Below, one piece after another: positions 25,769-35,049 of a stretch of 64,000 nucleotides of DNA. The translations under genes were made by a program, and so were the position numbers. Source of the DNA: G963674665 sp964609625. Its GTDB lineage: Bacteria > Desulfobacterota > Desulfovibrionia > Desulfovibrionales > Desulfovibrionaceae. The notes under the pieces were generated by a model. The model saw only the letters and a list, made by a program, of their open reading frames with translations, had not been told where the DNA came from and ran no database searches. Numbering within the stretch: position 1 is the first letter of the stretch; every line of letters starts with the position of its first letter. The stretch is from the NCBI GenBank assembly GCA_964609625.1, contig CAZSRS010000006.1, positions 1 through 64,000 of the forward strand, written 5' to 3'.

Positions 25769-27040
25769 GTGGCTGCTCCGGATCTGGTTGTCAGAGGCGC
25801 CGTATGGCACAACAAACCCTGCGACCTGTTGGTATCCAAGGGCAAGGTGCTCGAACTCACGCCCTATGACGAAGCCCGCAACTTCGTTCACTCCAGGCTC
25901 GTGGACGCCCACGGTCTGGTGCTGCTGCCCAGCCTTGTCGATGTGCACACCCATTTGCGCGAACCCGGCTTTGAATACAAGGAAGACATCCAGAGCGGTC
26001 TGCGAGCGGCTGCTCATGGTGGTTTCGGCACGGTCATGGCCATGGCCAACACCAAACCGGTCAACGACACCTCCAGTGTGACGCGCTTCATGCTTGACAC
26101 CGCGCTGCGTCACTGGCCGCGCGGACCTCGACTGCACCCCGTGGGGGCGTTGACCAAAGACCTGGCCGGAGAGGAACTGTCGCCCATGGCCGAACTCCTG
26201 GAAGCGGGCTGCGTGGCCTTTTCCAACGACGGCATGCCGGTAGGCAACACCGAGCTTTTCCGCCGCGCCGTGGAATATGCCCACGGGTTCGGTTGCAAGG
26301 TCATCGACCACTGCGAGGACCTCCACCTCGGTCTTGGCGCGGGGGTAAACGAGAGCCCTCTGAGCGGTCTGCTGGGACTCAAGGGGCAACCTTCGGTGGC
26401 CGAGACGCTCCACGTGGCGCGGGATGTACTGCTTTCCCTCTACCTGAAGATGCCCATCCATCTCGCGCACATCAGTTGCGAGGAATCAGTCGCGCTCATC
26501 GCCTGGGGCAAGGAGCGCGGTGCCCTTATCACCGCCGAGACCTGCCCGCATTATCTGCATTTCACCGAGGATAGGATCCGTACCTACGACACCGCCGCCA
26601 AGGTCAATCCGCCCTTGCGTCATGAGCGGGACCGCGAGGCGCTGCTCCAGGCTCTGGAAGAGGGAGTGATCGACATGCTCAGCACCGATCATGCTCCGCA
26701 TGCCGCCCATGAAAAGGAAGCGCCTTTTGCCCAGGCACCATGCGGCATTTCGGGATTCGACACCGCTCTGGCCCTGACATGGGCCTTGGTCCGACAGGGG
26801 CGTCTGCGTTTTGACACCTTGCTGCGGAGCTGGTGTTATGCTCCTGGAACCGCGTTCAACCTGCCCGTGAATCATTTTCAGTCCGGTGACCCGGCGGATT
26901 TTCTCTTGTTCGACGCTGAGGCCATCTGGGAGGTCTCCGCGGAGACCATGTATTCCAAAGGCAAGAATACCCCCTGCCTGGGCATGCAACTGCATGGCCG
27001 GGTGAAAGGACACTTTCTCGCAGGAAAAAGCATCCTGTAA
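25769..27040 (+). CDS. pyrC: Dihydroorotase
   Basis: Dihydroorotase closes carbamoyl-aspartate to dihydroorotate. The 423-residue amidohydrolase has the metal motif DVHTHLREPG (HTH at 60-62), a later NDGMPVG segment, IHLAHISC and the STDHAPH metal motif. It is the class I type that often pairs with PyrB. The start is a GTG with AGGAG seven bases upstream. Confidence 0.95.
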   Translation: MAAPDLVVRGAVWHNKPCDLLVSKGKVLELTPYDEARNFVHSRLVDAHGLVLLPSLVDVHTHLREPGFEYKEDIQSGLRAAAHGGFGTVMAMANTKPVNDTSSVTRFMLDTALRHWPRGPRLHPVGALTKDLAGEELSPMAELLEAGCVAFSNDGMPVGNTELFRRAVEYAHGFGCKVIDHCEDLHLGLGAGVNESPLSGLLGLKGQPSVAETLHVARDVLLSLYLKMPIHLAHISCEESVALIAWGKERGALITAETCPHYLHFTEDRIRTYDTAAKVNPPLRHERDREALLQALEEGVIDMLSTDHAPHAAHEKEAPFAQAPCGISGFDTALALTWALVRQGRLRFDTLLRSWCYAPGTAFNLPVNHFQSGDPADFLLFDAEAIWEVSAETMYSKGKNTPCLGMQLHGRVKGHFLAGKSIL

Positions 27041-27072
27041 GCGACACTGTGCGGGAACCCAAGGAGGGGCCG

Positions 27073-28398
27073 ATGCGCAAGGAAATGAAAGAAGCTGTTT
27101 CCCTTTGCAACGCCATCAAGCGAAACGGTTTCGAAGCTTATATCATCAACCCCCGGATGCAGGAAAGCCTCATTGTCGGGCAGGGCACTCCGGAAATTGA
27201 CATCGCCACGGACATGAGCGTGGACGATCTCATCAGGCAATTCAACCAGGCCATTCCCAGCCGGGAGCCTTACATTATTGCGGAGTTGAACGAAAAAGGC
27301 CTTTTCTTTCGATTTTATCACAGCGACATTGTGGAAAGCTCGCATCCTGAATCCACCATCGTGCGATTCACCGAGCGGATGCTCGATTCCTTGGATGAGA
27401 GCGGCCGCCGCAGTATCAGTCTTGCCTGCTCCTACATGCCCAAGCACCAGGATATCTACGAAGGGTTCAACGACTTTTCCGATGGACAGATCTGTTTCCG
27501 CGACTTCCCGGACGAGACTCTCAAGCGGAACTACCTGCTGAGCATCCGCGCCATGCGTTTTGCAGCCAACTACCACCTGCCCATCGAGCCGAACACCTGG
27601 ATGGCCATCGTGCGCAGCGCCCGCCGTACCTTGGATTATCTCTCGGTGAACGACATCATGGACGAATGGCGCAAGGTGGATGCGGAGAACATGCACAGTT
27701 TCGTGCGCATGCTCATGGACAGCCAGATATTACACGGGTTGCTCCCCGAGGTCGCGGCACTGAGCCGGGTTCACTTCAGCGTGGAAGGAGGTCGGGAAAA
27801 TGTCCTCGAGCACACCCTGGCCACCATGCGTCACTACCCCGAAGAACTCCCCTATGACTGGTACGGGGTCATGGCTCTCTTGTTCCACGACGTTGGCAAG
27901 CTCTACACGGCCGAATACGTGGGCGGCACCTGGACTTTCAGTCAGCACCCCCAGGTGGGCGCCAAAATCACGCGCAAGATACTCAAGAATCTGCGTTTCG
28001 ATTCCGAGGACATCGACCTCATTTGCCACCTGGTACGCTACCACAACCGTTTCGACCCGATGCTCACGGACAAGGGCATCCGTCGCTTCAAGGCTCTGAA
28101 CGAATATCCCCGCATCATCGAGATGGCACGAGCCAACATCAAATCCCGCAACGGCAGTTATGCATCCTTCAACCACAACATGAAGATCATGGAGCGGGCG
28201 GACGAGCCTGAAGAGATGCTTGAACCTTTGCTCAACGGAAACGAGATCATGGACTTCGCGGGGCTGAAGCCTGGTCCCCTGGTTGGCTTGCTCCGCGAGG
28301 CTCTCTTGAAGGCCCAGATTCGCGGTGACGTCACCAGCGTCCCGGAGGCCGTGGAGTTTGTCTGTCGCTACAAGGACAAGGAAAGACTCAGTACATGA
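27073..28398 (+). CDS. HD-domain protein with degenerate nucleotidyltransferase-like head
   Basis: The 441-residue protein has the layout of CCA-adding or poly(A) polymerase enzymes: a head with EIDIATD, a neck with KRNYLLSIRAMRFAANYHL, and a C-terminal HD phosphohydrolase domain (ENVLEHTLATMRHYP, LFHDVGKLYT, HLVRYHNRFD). The head lacks the glycine-rich GGxVRD motif: the stretch before EIDIATD is AYIINPRMQESLIVGQGTP. The acidic pair may be retained but the phosphate-binding loop is not. A phosphohydrolase role is more likely than nucleotide addition (inference). AAGGAGG lies before the ATG at 27073, and the stop overlaps the rlmN start. Confidence 0.75.
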   Translation: MRKEMKEAVSLCNAIKRNGFEAYIINPRMQESLIVGQGTPEIDIATDMSVDDLIRQFNQAIPSREPYIIAELNEKGLFFRFYHSDIVESSHPESTIVRFTERMLDSLDESGRRSISLACSYMPKHQDIYEGFNDFSDGQICFRDFPDETLKRNYLLSIRAMRFAANYHLPIEPNTWMAIVRSARRTLDYLSVNDIMDEWRKVDAENMHSFVRMLMDSQILHGLLPEVAALSRVHFSVEGGRENVLEHTLATMRHYPEELPYDWYGVMALLFHDVGKLYTAEYVGGTWTFSQHPQVGAKITRKILKNLRFDSEDIDLICHLVRYHNRFDPMLTDKGIRRFKALNEYPRIIEMARANIKSRNGSYASFNHNMKIMERADEPEEMLEPLLNGNEIMDFAGLKPGPLVGLLREALLKAQIRGDVTSVPEAVEFVCRYKDKERLST

Positions 28399-29441
28399 AT
28401 CCGCCCAAGGACCTTTTGGCCCTTGACTTGCCCGGCCTGGAGGCCTTTGTCCGTGAACTCGGAGAGCCAGCCTACAGGGCCGCGCAGATCTGGCAATGGA
28501 TCTGGCAGAAGGGGCTTTTCGATTTCCACCGCATGAGCAACCTTTCAAAGGGGTTGCGTACCCGTCTGGCTGAAAGTGCGGTTGTCGTGCTGCCGGAAAT
28601 AGTACGTACCCAGGCCAGCACGGATGGAACCTTCAAGTTTTTGTTGCAACTTGAGGATACTGAACGCATCGAATGCGTGCTCATTCCGGAGCGCTCCCAC
28701 TATACCTTGTGTCTTTCCACCCAGGTCGGCTGCGCTCTTGGCTGTCGATTCTGCACCACCGGCTCCATGGGGTTCACACGAAACCTCACCGGGGGCGAGA
28801 TTCTGGCCCAGGTGCTGCTTTCCCGCCGATTTCTCGAGGAGAGCGGTAACGTCTTGCCTTTGCGCAACGTCGTATACATGGGCATGGGCGAACCGCTCCT
28901 GAACTTGGATAATGCATTGCATAGCCTGCGCGTGCTCACGGACCCCGCGGGGCTCGATTTCTCTTCCCGCCGCGTCACGGTCTCCACGGTGGGTATTCCC
29001 GGCGGATTGCCACGACTCGGGGCCAGCGGACTCTGCTCCCTGGCGGTGTCCCTGCACGCACCGGAGCAGGAATTGCGTGCCAGACTCATGCCCAAGGCCG
29101 CGGCCGTGCACCTGGACGAACTCATGACCGCTCTCGACGCCTACCCGCTCAAGCCACGTCAACGCATCACCTACGAATACATCATGCTCGACAACGTGAA
29201 CGACTCCATCGAGCATGCCAAGGGACTCGTTCGCCTGCTCTCCCCCCGCAAGGCCAAGATCAACCTCATCGCCTACAATCCAGGAATGGAGTCCATAACC
29301 GGATTTCGGGCATCGCCCATGGAACGCATCGAAGCCTTCGAGCAATACTTGAGGGAAAAAAGGCTGACCGTGATCTTGCGAAAAAGCAAGGGCCAGGATA
29401 TCCACGCTGCCTGCGGACAGTTGAAAGCATCCGAGATTTAG
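28395..29441 (+). CDS. rlmN: Dual-specificity rRNA/tRNA A2503/A37 methyltransferase
   Basis: RlmN is a radical SAM enzyme that methylates C2 of A2503 in 23S rRNA and A37 of some tRNAs. The 348-residue protein has the cluster motif CALGCRFC (Cys113, Cys117, Cys120) and STQVGC just before it. It also has VVYMGMGEPLLN, STVGIPGG and a C-terminal conserved Cys in DIHAACGQL. It overlaps the preceding gene by four bases (ATGA). Confidence 0.95.
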   Translation: MNPPKDLLALDLPGLEAFVRELGEPAYRAAQIWQWIWQKGLFDFHRMSNLSKGLRTRLAESAVVVLPEIVRTQASTDGTFKFLLQLEDTERIECVLIPERSHYTLCLSTQVGCALGCRFCTTGSMGFTRNLTGGEILAQVLLSRRFLEESGNVLPLRNVVYMGMGEPLLNLDNALHSLRVLTDPAGLDFSSRRVTVSTVGIPGGLPRLGASGLCSLAVSLHAPEQELRARLMPKAAAVHLDELMTALDAYPLKPRQRITYEYIMLDNVNDSIEHAKGLVRLLSPRKAKINLIAYNPGMESITGFRASPMERIEAFEQYLREKRLTVILRKSKGQDIHAACGQLKASEI

Positions 29442-29524
29442 CTTACGGAGACATTGGACCGTCACGTTATTATCCCGCGCTTTCGGTGTTTTTTTCAACC
29501 CACGATTTTTCAAGGACTGAGGAT

Positions 29525-29917
29525 ATGCAGGAAGTCAAGCAGGACGTATGGCCGGATTTCGCCAAACAGGGAGGTCTCGTTCCCGCCATCGCCCAGGACG
29601 CGACCAGCGGAGAGGTCTTGATGCTCGCTTACGTGAACGAGGAAGCCCTGCGCAAGACCCTGGAAACCGGCGAGGCCCACTATTACAGCCGCAGTCGGGG
29701 AACCCTCTGGCGCAAGGGCGGCACTTCCGGGCATGTGCAAAAGATCAAGGCCGTGCGTATCGATTGTGACGCCGATACCCTGCTTTATCTGGTGGAGCAA
29801 CTGGGAGGCGCCGCCTGTCACAAGGGCTTTCGCAGTTGCTTTTACCGTGAGTTTCATGCTGGTGGCGTGCTCGAGTGCTCGCCTCTCGTTTTTGATCCCA
29901 AGGAGGTATACAAATAA
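29525..29917 (+). CDS. hisI: Phosphoribosyl-AMP cyclohydrolase
   Basis: HisI opens the purine ring of phosphoribosyl-AMP in the third step of histidine synthesis. The 130-residue protein carries HYYSRSRGTLWRKGGTSGH, the metal-binding DCDADTLL and the late GAACHKGFRSCFYRE. No pyrophosphatase (HisE) part is fused. The ATG at 29525 is chosen because the family fold starts there. hisG follows directly, so these two genes are a pair apart from the main his operon. Confidence 0.94.
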   Translation: MQEVKQDVWPDFAKQGGLVPAIAQDATSGEVLMLAYVNEEALRKTLETGEAHYYSRSRGTLWRKGGTSGHVQKIKAVRIDCDADTLLYLVEQLGGAACHKGFRSCFYREFHAGGVLECSPLVFDPKEVYK

Positions 29918-30799
29918 ATGGCCGCAGGCAAAATTCTCAAGATCGGCATTCCCAAGGGTTCGTTGCAAGACGCCACCATCAGTCTTTTCGAGCGCTCGGG
30001 CTGGAAGATCAGACAGCATCACCGCAACTATTTCCCCGAGATCAACGATCCTGAATTACAGTGCTCCATGTGCCGCGCCCAGGAGATGTCCATCTATGTC
30101 GAGGACGGCACCCTGGACTGCGGCCTAACGGGCAAGGATTGGATTCTCGAGAACAGCTCCGACGTACAGGTGGTCTCGGACCTGGTCTATTCCAAGGTCA
30201 GCAACCGCCCCGCCCGTTGGGTTTTGGCCGTTGCCGGCGACTCGCCCTACCGTCGGCCCGAGGATCTGGCCGGCAAGAAGATCGCCACGGAACTTAAAAG
30301 CTTTACCAAACAGTACTTCGAGAATGCCAACATCCCTGTGGAAGTCGGTTTTTCATGGGGCGCCACCGAGGCCAAGGTCGTGGAAGGCTTGGCGGACGCC
30401 ATCGTGGAGGTCACCGAGACCGGTACCACCATCAAGGCCCATGGCCTGCGGATCATCGCCGAGCTGCTGCAGACCAACACCCAGCTCATCGCCAACAAAA
30501 GGGCCATGCAAGACCCTTGGAAGCGGCAGAAGATCGAAAACCTCGACCTGCTGCTGCACGGAGCCTTGCGCGCGGAGCGTCTCGTTGGTCTGAAGATGAA
30601 CCTGCCCGAGGAGCGGATGGATTCGGTCATGGAATTGTTGCCGAGCCTGACCTCACCCACGGTTGCGCACCTATACAACAAGAAATGGCTGTCCATCGAG
30701 ATCGTGGTGGACGAGTCCATAGTCCGCGAACTGATACCCAGGCTCCGCGCGGCTGGCGCCGAGGGTATCATCGAATACGCCTTGAACAAGGTCGTTTAG
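29918..30799 (+). CDS. hisG: ATP phosphoribosyltransferase
   Basis: HisG catalyses the first step of histidine synthesis and is feedback-inhibited by histidine. The 293-residue protein is the long form with a C-terminal regulatory domain. Key motifs are KIGIPKGSLQDATISLFERSG near the start, DCGLTGKDW, and ADAIVEVTETGTTIKAHGL. AAGGAGG lies upstream of the ATG. The hairpin that follows separates it from a convergent flavoprotein gene. Confidence 0.95.
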   Translation: MAAGKILKIGIPKGSLQDATISLFERSGWKIRQHHRNYFPEINDPELQCSMCRAQEMSIYVEDGTLDCGLTGKDWILENSSDVQVVSDLVYSKVSNRPARWVLAVAGDSPYRRPEDLAGKKIATELKSFTKQYFENANIPVEVGFSWGATEAKVVEGLADAIVEVTETGTTIKAHGLRIIAELLQTNTQLIANKRAMQDPWKRQKIENLDLLLHGALRAERLVGLKMNLPEERMDSVMELLPSLTSPTVAHLYNKKWLSIEIVVDESIVRELIPRLRAAGAEGIIEYALNKVV

Positions 30800-30808
30800 C
30801 CCGACCTT

Positions 30809-30853
30809 CCGGTTCCACCGCTCGCAAGGCCTCACCGCTTGCGGTGGAACCGG
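30809..30853. terminator. Strong inverted repeat between hisG and the flavoprotein gene
   Basis: CCGGTTCCACCGC at 30809-30821 pairs perfectly with its complement at 30841-30853, and the 19-base loop can itself pair in part. There is no T run, so it may be a rho-independent-like stop or a transcript stabiliser for two convergent genes. Confidence 0.45.
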
Positions 30854-30870
30854 GTTCTCCCGACTCTTCC

Positions 30871-32016
30871 TCACACAGTCCTTCGCCTGAAGAACTTGAA
30901 GGAGCGCTCCCCGTGGATCAACTCCTGGATGCGTTTACCGCCGCTCAGGGCCATTCCCTTGATGGGCAGCGCTCCATGCAGCCGCCCCAGGGTATAGAGC
31001 CAGAAACGCAGCCGTTTGGCCCACCGAAGTTCCGGCAGGATTTCCGCTTCCAGACTTCGGGCATACAAGTCCAGGGCCGCGTCCGGGACATCACGCTCTA
31101 GTGCCCCCAGCACTGCTTGGCCTGCCAGTTCCCCACTGCGTAGCGCATAGTAAACTCCCTCGCCGAACAGCGGTTCCACCAGGCCTGCGGCATCACCTGC
31201 CAGCAGCACGCGCGATGATCCCGGACGTTGCAGGTAATTACCATAGGGCAAGGGTCTGGCCGTAAATGGAGGAACCTGGTCCAGGGCAATGCCCTGGTCC
31301 GCAAGAAAGGAATTGAAGCTGTGTATGAGATTGCGTTTTGAGCGCAGCAGGTCGCAGGCCCCCAAAAGCACTCGCTCCCTGTTGGGAAATGCCCAGCAGT
31401 AACCCCCGATGGTGTACCCTGAATAGACCTCGGCTTGGCGTATGTCGCGGGGTGCCTTGTCCCGGGGAAGCGCGATTTCAACGGCCATGGCCAGGTCGTA
31501 CATCCAGGCTTGCCTGTCGATGCCGCACGACTTGCGCAGGATACTGTTCACTCCGTCCGCTCCGATGATGCAGGCGCCGTCGAGCACCTCCCCATTGCCG
31601 CAGCGCAGTACACCCGCGACAGGATCAGCATGCTTGACGGACGTGGCTTCGCGTACGACAACGCCATGGTTTCTGGCCCGCTCCAGCAGCCAGGCGTCGA
31701 GAACGCCACGGTCAACGAAATGAAAGGGGTATCCGCTCGAACTGCTAGCCAAGGAACGATTGCGCAGGAAGACCCTGTAACCGGCGGAGGCATGGTCGTA
31801 AATGCCTTGCGCCAGGGCCTGGGCGGGTGCCAGGTCGAATTTCCGTTGGATCAGTTCCACACTTTTGCGCGGCAAAAGACCGCCGCAGAGTTTGGGTCTT
31901 GGGAATGTCGCCCTGTCCACCAGCAGGACCCGCGCGCCGGCCCGCGCCAGCGTTAGCGCGGCGGAACACCCGGCCGGACCGCCTCCGACCACCAGTACAT
32001 CCCAAACATGCGCCAT
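30871..32016 (-). CDS. Geranylgeranyl reductase-type FAD-dependent oxidoreductase
   Basis: The 381-residue protein has the FAD-binding fold DVLVVGGGPAGCSAALTLARAG (GGGPAG at 11-16), CGGLLPR, a DGVNSILRKS segment and the late GDAAGLVEPLFGEGVYYALRSG motif. This is the geranylgeranyl reductase family, which reduces prenyl chains of quinones or lipids. The substrate is not assigned. It starts only three bases after the helicase stop, so the two are translationally coupled. Confidence 0.85.
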   Translation of the reverse strand: MAHVWDVLVVGGGPAGCSAALTLARAGARVLLVDRATFPRPKLCGGLLPRKSVELIQRKFDLAPAQALAQGIYDHASAGYRVFLRNRSLASSSSGYPFHFVDRGVLDAWLLERARNHGVVVREATSVKHADPVAGVLRCGNGEVLDGACIIGADGVNSILRKSCGIDRQAWMYDLAMAVEIALPRDKAPRDIRQAEVYSGYTIGGYCWAFPNRERVLLGACDLLRSKRNLIHSFNSFLADQGIALDQVPPFTARPLPYGNYLQRPGSSRVLLAGDAAGLVEPLFGEGVYYALRSGELAGQAVLGALERDVPDAALDLYARSLEAEILPELRWAKRLRFWLYTLGRLHGALPIKGMALSGGKRIQELIHGERSFKFFRRRTV

Positions 32017-32019
32017 GGT

Positions 32020-35000
32020 TCACCACTCCACGGGCAGTCTCACCAGCTTTTTCGCCTTGTTAGTAAACAACACATAGCCGTTGTCGCGTCCAAAGCGGTA
32101 CAGGTCGCGAGTAATGGCCACATCCTTGGTGCAATAGTCGATGATTTCCTGGATGCGGCCTTCCGCCCACCAGGCCAGGGCTTGGAGGCCATCGGCCGTT
32201 TTCTCCGCCATGAGTGTGGCCTTGGCCAGGTGGTCCAACCCCAGCCTATAGCCAAGACACCTCTGGATCACGTCCAGCATATCCAGTGTGGGCAACTGGT
32301 TGAACAGTTCCATGGCTGCGTAGGCGCTGAGTACCCGGTAATCGAAGCGTTTCACGTTGAACCCCACGACCAGATCCAACTCCTTCAAGTGCCGCATGAG
32401 CTTCGGCATGTCCTGCTCAAGAAAAACATGAAAGCCGTCGTCGGCGGAGTCATAGAGCACGGCCACGCTCACGCCCATGCGCTCGGCCTTGTGCCACCCG
32501 CCCACCTCCGCGGCCGAACGTCGTGTCTCCACGTCCAGGACTCCATACCGTGCATCGGTTTTTGTCGCCATGGGCGGTTCCTCTTTCTCTTTACGCCGAG
32601 CGTCGGATGATTCGATATGATGCTCGCCCTGTGCCTCCATGACCGGGCGGGTAACTCCTAAGACCTGCTCCAGCCGGGGCATGGTCGGCGCTTCACGCAT
32701 TCCTTGAAGGATGTGCAAGGCCGCGGCCTTGTCGATGGGGCGGTTGCCTGAACCGCACTTGGGCGAATGCACGCAGGCTGGACAACCGAACTCGCAGTCG
32801 CAGGAGGTGATGACGCTCACGGTGCGTTCCAGAAGTTCTTCGGGCTTGGCAAAGGCCTGTCGCGTCAGGCCCACGCCTCCGGGTATGCCGTCGTATATGA
32901 ACACAGCGGCCATGCCCAGTTGCGGGTGCATGGGGGTCGATATGCCGCCGAGATCGTTGCGGTCGGTCATCACCAGCAGCGGCATTATGCCGATGGCGGC
33001 GTGCTCCATGGCGTGGATACCGCCCATGAAATGCATGAATCCGTCCTCCGCGGCGCGCTGTACGGCTGGTGGAATCACGAACCAGATGCCCTCTGTTTCA
33101 AAGATCAGGGGCGGCAGATCCAGGGGAGTGATGCGCAAAAGCTTGCTGCCACGGATCAGCCGGGTCTCGTAGCCGGTAACCGTTTCCGTGACCTTGAGGC
33201 GTCCTAGGAAGATCCGCGCTCCCCATACGGGCTTCTCGTCCAACCATTCGATGATTTCGGTCTCTTTCTTTACCCGGGGGCGGGTGAAGTAGTTGACCTT
33301 TTGCTGTTCGACCTGGACAGAACGTGTTGCAAGGTTCAGGTCTGCGACAACGTAGGAAAGCCCCCTGTGCAGGTACACCGCGCCGGGGTGGGTTTCCTTG
33401 AAGGCCCGGTGTTCGTCCACGGTGCCAACGCAGATGTGTCCGTCATCGGAGATGGGCGCTGAACCGCGCCCTGCTTGGGTGGTATTGGCCGCGATATGAT
33501 AGACGGAACCGGCACCCCGCAGGTCGATATCACGTTGCGGGCGTTTGCGCTTGCTGTAGAGGGTCTCGCCATCCGCGCTACGCAAAAGCTGCCCTGAGCG
33601 CTCCATGCACTTGGCCTCGGCCAAGACCTGGGGCTCGCGCAGCCAAGCCTCGTCGTCGCGCAGGGGTATCTCGGCCGCGGCACACTCCAGATGACGGCGC
33701 AGGATCACGGGATTGAAGGGGTTGAGCACCGCCGCTTCCGGGCCCTTGTCGAAAAAAGCGCTGGGGTTGCGCATGAAGTACTGGTCCAGGGCGTCCTCGT
33801 GGGCCAGCATGAGCACGGCGCTCTCGCGCAGACTGCGTCCCACCCGGCCGCCGCGTTGCAAGGTGGCCATGACTGTTCCCGGATAGCCAACCAGGATGCA
33901 GATATCCAGGGAGCCGATGTCGATGCCCAGTTCCAGTGCGCTGGTCGAGACCACTGCCAGAAGATCCCCGTTGGTCATCCTGGCCTCGATCTCACGGCGC
34001 TCCTCCGGTAGAAAACCCGAGCGATAGGCACTGATGCGATTCTTGAAGGGGCCGGAACGCTGCTGCGCCCAAAGGCTGATGAGCTCCGTGATCTTGCGGG
34101 ATTGGGTGTAGACTATGGTCCGCAACCCCCGGTGCAACGCGGCCTGCAACAGCATGATCGAGGCCTGGGCAGCCCCTTCGTGGGGATTGAGAAACACGAA
34201 GTGCCGCGCACCTTGTGGCGCGCCGCTTTCGATGATTGTTTCCACTTCCAGGCCCGTGAGTTGGATGGCCAATTCCGCGGGATTGGCAACGGTGGCGGAG
34301 CAGAAGATGAAGGTAGGCCTGGCGCCGAAACGCTCGCAGATTCTGAGCAGCCTGCGGAAGACCTGGGCCATGTGTGAGCCGAGCACGCCCCGATAGGTGT
34401 GCACCTCGTCCACCACGATGAATTGCAAGTCCGCGAGAAAAGCGCTCCAGGTTTCATGATGGGGGCAGATGGAAAGATGCACCATCTCTGGATTGGTAAG
34501 CAGTACGTTGGGCGGGTTTTCGCGAATCTTGCGCCGCCTGTAGTCCGAGGTGTCACCGTCGTAGATGGCGGCACTTGGCCTGGCATCCATGGGCCAGTCG
34601 CTGGTCAGGGCCTCGAGGTTCCGAAGCTGATCCTGCGCCAGAGCCTTGAGCGGAAAGAGGTACAAGGCGCGACATTCAGGATCGTTGAGAAAGCGCTCCA
34701 ATACGGGCAGGTTATAGATCAAGGTCTTGCCACTGGCCGTGGGCGTGGCCACGACAACGTTCCGGCCCGAGCGCACGAGATCGGTGGCCCGTGCCTGGTG
34801 ACTGTAAAGCTGATGAATGCCCATGCCCTTGAGCACGTCAAGAATGGCCCTGGGCCACGGGCGTACATTGGGTTCACATTGGGCGGCGAGTTCCTGAATG
34901 GTCCGATGGTGGACCACCTGATCCCCGAGCCGTTGGGATTGCTTGAGCGCCGCGACATAGCCGCCTACAGTGCAGTGGGCGTCCATTGTGCGCTCTGCAA

Positions 35001-35031
35001 GCGCTTGGGGACACGACTCGCCTGTCATCAT
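32020..35031 (-). CDS. MrfA-type helicase fused to a MrfB-type exonuclease domain
   Basis: The 1003-residue protein combines two functions. Residues 1 to about 770 are a superfamily 2 helicase of the YprA/MrfA type. They have a Walker A TPTASGKT (96-103), a DEVH box (208-211), and a C-terminal four-cysteine cluster CDCEFGCPACVHSPKCGSGN. From residue 821 (MATKTDARYG) a DEDD-family exonuclease domain follows, with Asp833, Glu835, NVKRFD (Asp897) and YCTKDV (Asp970). In Bacillus subtilis, MrfA and MrfB are separate and act together in mitomycin C crosslink repair. Here they are one frame. An internal GAGGAA lies before ATG 32571, so the exonuclease could also be made alone. The start is uncertain; 34986 is an alternative. 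Confidence 0.82.
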   Translation of the reverse strand: MMTGESCPQALAERTMDAHCTVGGYVAALKQSQRLGDQVVHHRTIQELAAQCEPNVRPWPRAILDVLKGMGIHQLYSHQARATDLVRSGRNVVVATPTASGKTLIYNLPVLERFLNDPECRALYLFPLKALAQDQLRNLEALTSDWPMDARPSAAIYDGDTSDYRRRKIRENPPNVLLTNPEMVHLSICPHHETWSAFLADLQFIVVDEVHTYRGVLGSHMAQVFRRLLRICERFGARPTFIFCSATVANPAELAIQLTGLEVETIIESGAPQGARHFVFLNPHEGAAQASIMLLQAALHRGLRTIVYTQSRKITELISLWAQQRSGPFKNRISAYRSGFLPEERREIEARMTNGDLLAVVSTSALELGIDIGSLDICILVGYPGTVMATLQRGGRVGRSLRESAVLMLAHEDALDQYFMRNPSAFFDKGPEAAVLNPFNPVILRRHLECAAAEIPLRDDEAWLREPQVLAEAKCMERSGQLLRSADGETLYSKRKRPQRDIDLRGAGSVYHIAANTTQAGRGSAPISDDGHICVGTVDEHRAFKETHPGAVYLHRGLSYVVADLNLATRSVQVEQQKVNYFTRPRVKKETEIIEWLDEKPVWGARIFLGRLKVTETVTGYETRLIRGSKLLRITPLDLPPLIFETEGIWFVIPPAVQRAAEDGFMHFMGGIHAMEHAAIGIMPLLVMTDRNDLGGISTPMHPQLGMAAVFIYDGIPGGVGLTRQAFAKPEELLERTVSVITSCDCEFGCPACVHSPKCGSGNRPIDKAAALHILQGMREAPTMPRLEQVLGVTRPVMEAQGEHHIESSDARRKEKEEPPMATKTDARYGVLDVETRRSAAEVGGWHKAERMGVSVAVLYDSADDGFHVFLEQDMPKLMRHLKELDLVVGFNVKRFDYRVLSAYAAMELFNQLPTLDMLDVIQRCLGYRLGLDHLAKATLMAEKTADGLQALAWWAEGRIQEIIDYCTKDVAITRDLYRFGRDNGYVLFTNKAKKLVRLPVEW

Positions 35032-35049
35032 GAAAGTTCAAGCAATGCT

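Noticed and set aside
24803..26470. 555-codon frame on the minus strand opposite pyrB and pyrC
   Set aside because: It is the mirror of two certain genes and has no family motif. Such long frames are common opposite GC-rich genes.
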